Source of the DNA: Verrucomicrobiota bacterium
GTDB lineage: Bacteria; Verrucomicrobiota; Verrucomicrobiia; Limisphaerales; JADLHS01
Length of the DNA stretch: 13,211 nt
Assembly: GCA_025360895.1 (NCBI GenBank)
Contig: JANYBF010000490.1
Location: 1-13,211 of the forward strand
Direction of reading: 5' to 3'
Position numbers and translations under genes: made by a program. The notes beneath the pieces were generated by a model. The model did no database searches and was not told the origin of the DNA. It saw nothing but the letters and a program-made list of their open reading frames with translations. This document shows positions 8,079-13,211 of this stretch, in pieces. Within the stretch, counting starts at the first letter, position 1. The number at the start of each line of letters is the position of its first letter.

Positions 8079-9377
8079 TCAGCGCCGCGCCGTCACCGGC
8101 GTGGTGGCGTGGGTGGGGACCGCTTGCTCGACAGTCGTGAAGGCTTCCGCAAGCTTCGTCAGATGGGCTTCGAGCGTAAATCGGGCGAGGAACATCTCTC
8201 GGAAACCTTCACCGGCTTCCCGGCTCATCAGCGTGCGCATGCCTTGGGCGACGTTCTGGGGTGAACGAATTTCCACCAGCCCGGGGTAATCTGCCGGCAT
8301 CATTTCCCCGAGGGAACGCCAGCGGGTCGTGATGATAGGCAGACCGGCGGCCATCGCTTCCACCACCACGAGGCCAAAGCTTTCCGCGTAGTAATAGGTC
8401 GGGAAACAAAAGCAGTCTGCCTCGATAAAAGCGCGCTTCTTGGTTTCACCCCGGACAAAGCCGACATAATTGACCAGCGCTCGCCCGTGCTCGTCATGCA
8501 AGTCCGGCTGCTGGATGCGTTGACCAAATTCAGCTTGCTCGGCGGCGGTCAAAAATTCCCCCGCCACGGTCAATTCCACCCGCAGCGGCGCCCCGATTTG
8601 AGCGAGGTGAGTATTGGCGATAACAACCGCTTCGATCGCATCGAACAAGCCTTTTTCCCGGGTGCAATGGGCAAGGAACAGTACTTTGAACCGCTGTGGG
8701 TCGCCACCCGTACCATGATAGTCCATTGCTTTGAGCGGGCGACCGGCGAGTAGTTTTTCGCGGGCCGCCGCGCGGGCCAGCCGGCGGGGCAGGATGGCCT
8801 GCTTGAAATCCGGGCACGGATCGGGGATGCCGTTGCCGACGACGCAAGTGCGATGGGGTAGCAATTTCTCCGCATCCGCCAGGTTGTAGCGCGACAGCAC
8901 CACGCTCAGATCCACTTGCCGGGCGAAGCGATAGGTCAAGGACCGGGTGCGGAGTTGCACCGAAGTTTCCAGCCACTTGGCCAGGCCGGCGGCGTGCCAG
9001 TGGAAAATAATTTTTTTAAAAAAGGGCCGGCAAATGAACATGATCATCCAGTCCCGATAGAGGGCGGAAATTTTTCCGGGCGCCGGGATGTAATAAAAGT
9101 TTGTGACGCCGTACCGGAAGCGGCACCAAATGGCTTCCAAACAATAGACCAGCAAGCGGAGCAGCTTCCGGCCGCGAATCTCGCCAATATCCTCCAGCCG
9201 GTTCGAGAGCCGGGTGTTGACATGATAGCACTGGATCCCATGCACGTCCCCGCGGTGTGGCCCGTCACTTGGCTTGCGCTTTCGATAGTCGCCGCCCAAG
9301 CCCTCCAACATGAGTTGTACCATATAACTCTGTCCGTGATGCGGCGGCGGGGTGTGGGCAAAGACTAGCAACTTCAT
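8079..9377 (-). CDS. Family 4 glycosyltransferase (GT-B fold)
   Basis: The 432-residue protein starts with the GT-B N-terminal strand and loop KLLVFAHTPPPHHGQS. This supports the ATG complementary to 9375-9377 over the longer reading frame that extends to 9500. The C-terminal donor-binding domain shows KVLFLAHCTREKGLFDAIEA (231-250), ELTVAGEF, NYVGFVRGETKK (303-314) and the family 4 EX7E motif ESFGLVVVE (E332 and E340), followed by AMAAGLPIITT. These place it among retaining glycosyltransferases that use nucleotide sugars to build lipopolysaccharide or exopolysaccharide. Residues about 105-130 (ALYRDWMIMFICRPFFKKIIFHW) are hydrophobic and basic, a likely membrane-association patch rather than a certain transmembrane helix. 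It is the first gene of the GT4-nadE-GT2 set, and its promoter should lie in the 200-bp divergent spacer shared with the GT26 gene. Confidence 0.9.
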   Translation of the reverse strand: MKLLVFAHTPPPHHGQSYMVQLMLEGLGGDYRKRKPSDGPHRGDVHGIQCYHVNTRLSNRLEDIGEIRGRKLLRLLVYCLEAIWCRFRYGVTNFYYIPAPGKISALYRDWMIMFICRPFFKKIIFHWHAAGLAKWLETSVQLRTRSLTYRFARQVDLSVVLSRYNLADAEKLLPHRTCVVGNGIPDPCPDFKQAILPRRLARAAAREKLLAGRPLKAMDYHGTGGDPQRFKVLFLAHCTREKGLFDAIEAVVIANTHLAQIGAPLRVELTVAGEFLTAAEQAEFGQRIQQPDLHDEHGRALVNYVGFVRGETKKRAFIEADCFCFPTYYYAESFGLVVVEAMAAGLPIITTRWRSLGEMMPADYPGLVEIRSPQNVAQGMRTLMSREAGEGFREMFLARFTLEAHLTKLAEAFTTVEQAVPTHATTPVTARR

Positions 9378-9577
9378 GCGGCGCGAAGAATCATGGTCAA
9401 CATTGGCGACGGTTCCGGCAAACATCCAACCCCGGCAGCCTCGCGTAAAACCGACGCCGGGAGAAGTCTTTTCTTGAACGCCCGCCCCGCATCGCGACAC
9501 TCCTCACGCGGCTGCCTGACCATCACGAAAATCAAAACCATGGCCAACTGCCCGGGAGCGGACTTGCGCTTTGCCCC

Positions 9578-10342
9578 ATGAAACGAATGCACGTTTTGAG
9601 TGCGCCCTTGCTCGTGACCGACTACGACGAGCTTGCCACGCTATGCCTCGAGTGGGCGCGCGCGCCGCACTGCCGCCTCCTTGAATTCGTCAATACTCAG
9701 ATTGTCACCATGCGGCGGCACGATCCGGCCTTCCGCACCCTGATGAATGCCTACGATGCTTTGGTACCCGACGGCATGCCCCTCGTCTGGTGTTTGAATC
9801 GCGCGGGCGCCCGGCTGCCCGACCGCGTTTATGGCCCCACCTTCATGCGCCGTTTTCTGGAAAACGCGCCTGCTGGCACCACCCATTATCTGCTCGGTGG
9901 ATCGCCGGATTGCGGGGCACGGTTGCAAGCCATTTTCACCAAACGCAACCCGCACCTCCGCTTCGTTGGCGCGTTTCATGGCCGCTGCAACACGGATGGT
10001 TCGATTGATGGTATGGCGGCGCGGGAGGTGGTGGACGAAATCAACCGGCTCTCCCCCGATTTCATCTGGGTCGGCTTTGGCACCCCGAAACAACAAGCCT
10101 GGGCGCACCGGCACAAACCCCAACTGCTGCGCGGCGTCGTCTTGACCGTCGGATTTGCTTTTGATGCCAACGCCGGCCTTAAACCCGACGCCCCGGGTTG
10201 GATACAGCGGCGCGGCCTCACTTGGCTCTATCGCCTCCTTTCCGAACCCCGCCGGCTTGGCCCCCGTTACCTCAAGTGGAATTCCCTCTTCCTCTATTAT
10301 CTTTTGCACGATGGCAGCCGCAGGCAGGCTTGGGGGGAATAG
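9578..10342 (+). CDS. WecG/TagA/CpsF family glycosyltransferase (GT26)
   Basis: The 254-residue protein shows the whole GT26 signature: FVNTQIVTMRRHDPAF (37-52) with T40, and LVPDGMPLVW (62-71) with D65, matching the threonine and aspartate needed by TagA; YLLGGSP (104-110); VGFGTPKQQAW (165-175); VGFAFDANAG (191-200); and the C-terminal membrane-targeting appendage around GLTWLYRLLSEPRRLGPRY (213-231). Family members add ManNAc or N-acetylmannosaminuronic acid to an undecaprenyl-diphosphate-linked GlcNAc, or perform a similar early step on a lipid-linked precursor. The usual GLEW is GLTW here, a minor change. The stop is at 10340-10342. The start is the first of two near ATGs (9578 and 9587). 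It is divergent from the GT4 gene and presumably belongs to the same glycan pathway; which sugar it transfers is not readable. Confidence 0.92.
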   Translation: MKRMHVLSAPLLVTDYDELATLCLEWARAPHCRLLEFVNTQIVTMRRHDPAFRTLMNAYDALVPDGMPLVWCLNRAGARLPDRVYGPTFMRRFLENAPAGTTHYLLGGSPDCGARLQAIFTKRNPHLRFVGAFHGRCNTDGSIDGMAAREVVDEINRLSPDFIWVGFGTPKQQAWAHRHKPQLLRGVVLTVGFAFDANAGLKPDAPGWIQRRGLTWLYRLLSEPRRLGPRYLKWNSLFLYYLLHDGSRRQAWGE

Positions 10343-10349
10343 ATTGAAC

Positions 10350-10368
10350 GAGCCATCAAGCTTGGCTC
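10350..10368 (+). terminator. Possible weak hairpin after the GT26 gene
   Basis: GAGCCA (10350-10355) pairs with TGGCTC (10363-10368) around a 7-nt loop, starting 8 nt after the TAG stop of the GT26 gene. The position suits a terminator, but the stem has only 6 bp and no T-run follows (CATAAGAGG), so it does not meet the usual intrinsic-terminator pattern. Confidence 0.25.
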
Positions 10369-10501
10369 ATAAGAGGTGAATCCCTCATCGCGGTCAGTGA
10401 CCAATGGGCGAAGCTTCGGCTTTGATTACTGCCGCTTTCGCTTGCCAACTTCGATATTTCCCGGTGAACCAAAGTTTATACACCTGTCGGAGATGATCTG
10501 C

Positions 10502-10571
10502 TTAAGGGCAAAGCCCGACTGGTATTCATGCCGGGCTGATGCGACGTCGCCGGTACTGAGGTTGCCCTTAA
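10502..10571 (+). other. Candidate structured RNA or small inverted-repeat element upstream of the beta-helix gene
   Basis: A perfect 10-bp outer stem, TTAAGGGCAA (10502-10511) with TTGCCCTTAA (10562-10571), encloses a second 6-bp hairpin, AGCCCG (10512-10517) with CGGGCT (10532-10537), whose 14-nt loop starts ACTGG. The linker after it contains the palindrome GCGACGTCGC (10541-10550) and then CCGGT (10550-10554), which can pair with the ACTGG of the loop (10518-10522, one G-U pair), allowing a pseudoknot. The 3' end is 69 nt before the start codon at 10641, a normal distance for a leader element. It does not match the conserved cores of the riboswitch classes I can recall. A tiny mobile inverted-repeat element, or simple chance, is the alternative. 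The pairings are visible; any function is inference. Confidence 0.35.
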
Positions 10572-10640
10572 TTGTACCTAGTCCTTACGCTTGTTCAGAA
10601 TGGGTTTGCCAGGTTGGGGTGTGGGGGGTGAGAATGGGGG

Positions 10641-13211
10641 ATGCGTGATTGGGGTAAAAGTCAGGGTCCGTGGTGGGGCGGCGCCGGCGGGGGGGCGGGG
10701 CTGGGGTTGGTTTTGATTTTGTGGGGGGGCGGCGAGGTTGGGCGGGCCATGGTGGATGGAAACACCAACGGGCTGAGTGACGTCTGGGAGACGGCGTATG
10801 GCGTTCCCGGGCTTGATCCGGGCGCGGATGCGGACGGGGACGGGCAGAGCAATTACCAAGAGAGCATCGCCGGCACGGATCCGCTCGATGCGCAATCGGT
10901 CTTCCGGGTGGAGGCGTGCCAATTCGTGGACGCGGCCTACCTGATCCGGTGGTCGTCCGTCAGCGGAAAGCGTTACCAGGTTGAAACCACCAACGCCCTG
11001 TCGGGCGGAAACTGGCAGCCCCAAGGCTTGCCTGTACACGGAACGGGCGGCTCCGTTTTGGCGGTCGTTACCAACGCGCCGCCCGCGCCCGCGGCCTTTC
11101 GTCTCCGGCTCTTGGTGGATAATCCCGCCATTGTGAATGGGCGGGCGGCCTTGCTGGCTGTGGATACCGATGGGGATGGGGTGGCGGACATAGACGAATT
11201 TGCGGCGGGCACGGACCCGTTTGATGCCGGGTCGTTCCTGGCCATTGCGAGCATCACTTCCGGGCCCGCAGTGCAGTTGCGTTGGCCGTCCGTGGTGGGC
11301 AAACGTTACCAGATTCAAAGCCGGGCGGATACGCTGACCGGGCCTTGGCTGGCCGAGGGGGACGGGCTGGCTGGGGACGGGACGGCGTTAACGGCGGCGG
11401 TCGCCGTGACGGAGAGTCGCCGATTTTTCCGGGTCGGCGTGGCCGATGGCGATTCGGATGGGGATGGGGTGACGGATTGGGAGGAAGCGGTGGCCGGGCG
11501 GGCGGTGGGCCCGCTGAACTATCGCACGAACGCACCGACAACGGCGGCGGCGGTGACGGCCATCCTGGCCGCAACTAATGTTATCAACTTGGAAGTGGGT
11601 ACCGCCGTGGCCAATGCGACCACGCTCACGCCGGGCAGTGTGCGGATCACCCGGGCGGGCAATCTCAACCGGCTCACGGTGCCGTACACGGTGGGTGGCG
11701 ACGCCGTGCCCGGCGTGGACTACGTGGCTTTATCCGGCTCGGTCACGTTGCCCATCGGGGTCAACGAAGTGGAGATACCGGTGACACCGCTGCCGGGCGC
11801 GGTTTTATCGCCGGCGAAAAGTGTGCTCCTGACGGTCCAACCAGCCGTGGCCTACGCGGTGGGTACGAACGGCAGTCGGGAGGTAAACGTAGTGAAGGAA
11901 GTTGCACTCTCGGTGCAGGATTTTGGCGCGGTGGGCGACGGGGTGACCGATGACACGGCGGCAGTGCAAGCGGCGCTCACGGCGCTGGAAGTGTCCTCGA
12001 ATCATAACACCCTGCATTTTCCGGCGGGCACTTACCGGTTGAACACCCTGTCTTGGGATTATGACGCGCTGGCGGGTTCGTATCAAAAGCTGCTCAAGCT
12101 GGGCAGCACGGAACTGGCCGGGCGGGATCTGCTACTGACGGGCGCGCCGGGCGCCGTGCTTTATTCCACGGTCAGCACGAACCGGACGCGGATGCTGGTG
12201 GTCCACGCGCGGTTTCGTTCGTTGACGTGCCGGGGGTTGACCTGGCGCAAGGACAGCAATCCCCTGCCGGAAAACGTGGGGAGCGAACCCAGAGGGGCGG
12301 AGGGCGTCTGGCTCACCCATTACGATCTGCGGCGCGTGGCGGCGGTGGATTTCCAGAATTGCACGTTTGATAACTGTCACGGGGCGGTGTTGGTCACCGG
12401 CTACGGCTATGATCTACGGGGGCGGTTGGAACACTTCGGCTTCGACCGGTGCCAGGTGGTCAATCCATTTGGCTCGAACACCACCAACGCTTGGAACGCT
12501 TATGGGGGCGGGCAACAGGTCCGCTTAACGCCTTGGGTGGGGTCTGCCATCTACCGGGACAACTTCTTTGACGGCGGCAGTGAGCACCCTGATCTGGTGA
12601 AGAACCCCGGGGGCATCCGCAAAGATGGCTCGCACTTTGGCAGTCCACTGCGCCTGCTCTTCACGAACAACGTGGTGCGGCACATGGGGGTGGAAGCGGT
12701 CTTTCAAACGGACGAACCTTACATGGGGGCAACGGAGATTACGGCGGCGTTCACGATTCCACCGCCGGATGGCACGAGCACGGCGCAAGTCCTGGTCCTG
12801 CCGATCCCCAGTACGTATCGGGCCGGGCAGATTGTGAGTTTTCGCACGGTGATTGCGGGCAACCCGGACACTGTCAACGTGTTTCTGACCGTGGTGGGCT
12901 ATGACCCCGCCACCCGGATATTGACGATCAAGAACGACGGGTTGACCGTGGGTGCCGGCGGGGCGGTCGTGCCCGGCTGGGCGATCATCAACCTGCAGGA
13001 TTACAACCCCACGCTGGCCACCATCGCAGGCAACGTCGTTGACGGGGGGGAAGGTTGGGAGGCATACGGGATTACCGCCATTGCCAAAGCCACGATCACC
13101 GGCAATTTCATCGCCGGCTACAGTGTGGGCGTCTACCTGTATGACAGTGCGGCCAATCCCCTCTTCCCGCCCACCCCCGGCACGCTCGTGGAGGCCAATG
13201 TCGTCCTCACC
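10641..13211 (+). CDS. Secreted modular protein: DxDxDG repeats, Calx-beta domain, pectate-lyase-like beta-helix; 3' end cut off
   Basis: The frame is open for 857 codons to the window edge. The ATG at 10641 follows an in-frame TGA at 10629 and gives a signal peptide: basic start MRDWGK, Gly-rich stretch, core AGLGLVLILWGG, probable cleavage after GRA (36). Calcium-binding-type repeats follow: DADGDGQSNYQE (63-74), DTDGDGVADIDE (175-186) and DGDSDGDGVTDWEE (269-282), the first two followed by AGTDP. Between them are two related beta-sandwich-like modules marked by RWSSVSGKRYQ (103-113) and RWPSVVGKRYQ (214-224). Residues about 314-415 are a Calx-beta domain (VPYTVGGDAVPGVDYVA). From about 425, VQDFGAVGDGVTDDTAAVQAAL opens a pectate-lyase-superfamily right-handed beta-helix that continues to the edge. 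Such proteins bind or cut polysaccharide, or act as surface adhesins. Catalytic residues cannot be assigned, and any C-terminal sorting signal would lie outside the window. Confidence 0.88.
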   Translation, partial: MRDWGKSQGPWWGGAGGGAGLGLVLILWGGGEVGRAMVDGNTNGLSDVWETAYGVPGLDPGADADGDGQSNYQESIAGTDPLDAQSVFRVEACQFVDAAYLIRWSSVSGKRYQVETTNALSGGNWQPQGLPVHGTGGSVLAVVTNAPPAPAAFRLRLLVDNPAIVNGRAALLAVDTDGDGVADIDEFAAGTDPFDAGSFLAIASITSGPAVQLRWPSVVGKRYQIQSRADTLTGPWLAEGDGLAGDGTALTAAVAVTESRRFFRVGVADGDSDGDGVTDWEEAVAGRAVGPLNYRTNAPTTAAAVTAILAATNVINLEVGTAVANATTLTPGSVRITRAGNLNRLTVPYTVGGDAVPGVDYVALSGSVTLPIGVNEVEIPVTPLPGAVLSPAKSVLLTVQPAVAYAVGTNGSREVNVVKEVALSVQDFGAVGDGVTDDTAAVQAALTALEVSSNHNTLHFPAGTYRLNTLSWDYDALAGSYQKLLKLGSTELAGRDLLLTGAPGAVLYSTVSTNRTRMLVVHARFRSLTCRGLTWRKDSNPLPENVGSEPRGAEGVWLTHYDLRRVAAVDFQNCTFDNCHGAVLVTGYGYDLRGRLEHFGFDRCQVVNPFGSNTTNAWNAYGGGQQVRLTPWVGSAIYRDNFFDGGSEHPDLVKNPGGIRKDGSHFGSPLRLLFTNNVVRHMGVEAVFQTDEPYMGATEITAAFTIPPPDGTSTAQVLVLPIPSTYRAGQIVSFRTVIAGNPDTVNVFLTVVGYDPATRILTIKNDGLTVGAGGAVVPGWAIINLQDYNPTLATIAGNVVDGGEGWEAYGITAIAKATITGNFIAGYSVGVYLYDSAANPLFPPTPGTLVEANVVLT

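Larger units (their letters stand above)
10343..10640. other. 298-bp non-coding stretch rich in short inverted repeats
   Basis: No credible gene was found between the GT26 stop and the beta-helix protein start. The stretch holds several short inverted repeats: GAGCCA/TGGCTC (10350-10355 with 10363-10368), GAGG/CCTC (10373-10376 with 10383-10386), GGTCA-G-TGACC (10392-10402), the palindrome CGAAGCTTCG (10409-10418), and the nested element at 10502-10571 listed separately. It ends in a G-run tract leading into the start codon. The first hairpin could close the GT26 transcript, but no T-run follows it. A 90-codon reading frame (10376-10648) crosses the stretch; its product resembles nothing recognisable, so it is not called. 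The promoter and leader of the downstream secreted protein should lie here. Confidence 0.6.

Noticed and set aside
9010..9025. T7-A6 homopolymer pair inside the GT4 gene, considered as a frameshift or slippage site
   Set aside because: The codons (FFKK, then II) read through normally in the family-consistent frame, and the heptamer phase does not fit a programmed -1 site. Transcriptional slippage cannot be excluded but has no support.
9393..9581. 62-codon frame overlapping the GT26 start by 4 nt (ATGA)
   Set aside because: The overlap resembles translational coupling, but the product is unrecognisable, of mixed composition and fills a divergent promoter region. More likely chance.
10502..10571. 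Known riboswitch or integron attC site
   Set aside because: The conserved cores of c-di-GMP-I, cobalamin, TPP, SAM and fluoride riboswitches are not present as I remember them, and the GTTRRRY/RYYYAAC attC ends are absent. I could not run a covariance search.
10376..10648. 90-codon plus-strand frame in the non-coding stretch
   Set aside because: It has no family resemblance, overlaps the start of the secreted protein and encodes the G-run tract and inverted repeats in an unlikely composition.
10578..11318. 246-codon minus-strand frame over the start of the secreted protein
   Set aside because: It is antisense to a gene with a signal peptide and calcium-repeat motifs. The Pro/Gln-rich start is only the complement of the G-runs.

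Overview
The window looks like a chromosomal segment of a GC-rich Gram-negative bacterium, most probably a Verrucomicrobiota (Pedosphaera/Limisphaerales-like) or a relative in the PVC group. This is inferred from the gene set: a CehA/McbA-type PHP metallohydrolase behind a membrane anchor, a bacterial homologue of plant GDP-mannose 3,5-epimerase, and a secreted protein built from DxDxDG calcium-type repeats, a Calx-beta domain and a pectate-lyase-like beta-helix. No rRNA or other phylogenetic marker is present to confirm it.

Layout. Positions 1-2005 (minus strand) hold the first 668 codons of a PHP-type metallohydrolase gene that runs off the left edge. A tRNA-Leu(GAG) gene follows on the minus strand (2119-2203). 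A hexapeptide-repeat O-acyltransferase (2315-3034, minus) is divergent from a plus-strand pair: GDP-mannose 3,5-epimerase (3057-4100) and a nucleotide-sugar 6-dehydrogenase (4157-5416). Converging on these is a tightly spaced minus-strand set, transcribed in the order GT4 glycosyltransferase (8079-9377), glutamine-dependent NAD+ synthetase NadE (6379-8019) and GT2 glycosyltransferase (5486-6352). A GT26 (WecG/TagA/CpsF) glycosyltransferase (9578-10342, plus) is divergent from that set. After a 298-bp non-coding stretch rich in inverted repeats, a large secreted beta-helix protein starts at 10641 and runs off the right edge.

How the genes fit together. The middle of the window is a surface-glycan locus. 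It has two enzymes that remodel NDP-sugars (epimerisation of GDP-mannose, then oxidation of a sugar nucleotide to a uronic acid), three glycosyltransferases of different families and a sugar O-acetyltransferase. NadE makes NAD+, the cofactor of both sugar-nucleotide enzymes, and sits between two glycosyltransferase genes. No flippase, polymerase or export gene is visible, so the locus is incomplete or its other parts lie elsewhere. The two edge genes encode an anchored and a secreted protein, so nearly the whole window serves the cell envelope.

Points for a second look are the compact inverted-repeat element at 10502-10571, the G-run tract over the start and signal-peptide codons of the beta-helix gene, and the substrate of the dehydrogenase paired with the epimerase. 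Both edge-running genes lack a start or stop inside the window and are easily missed; both were read here by direct translation.
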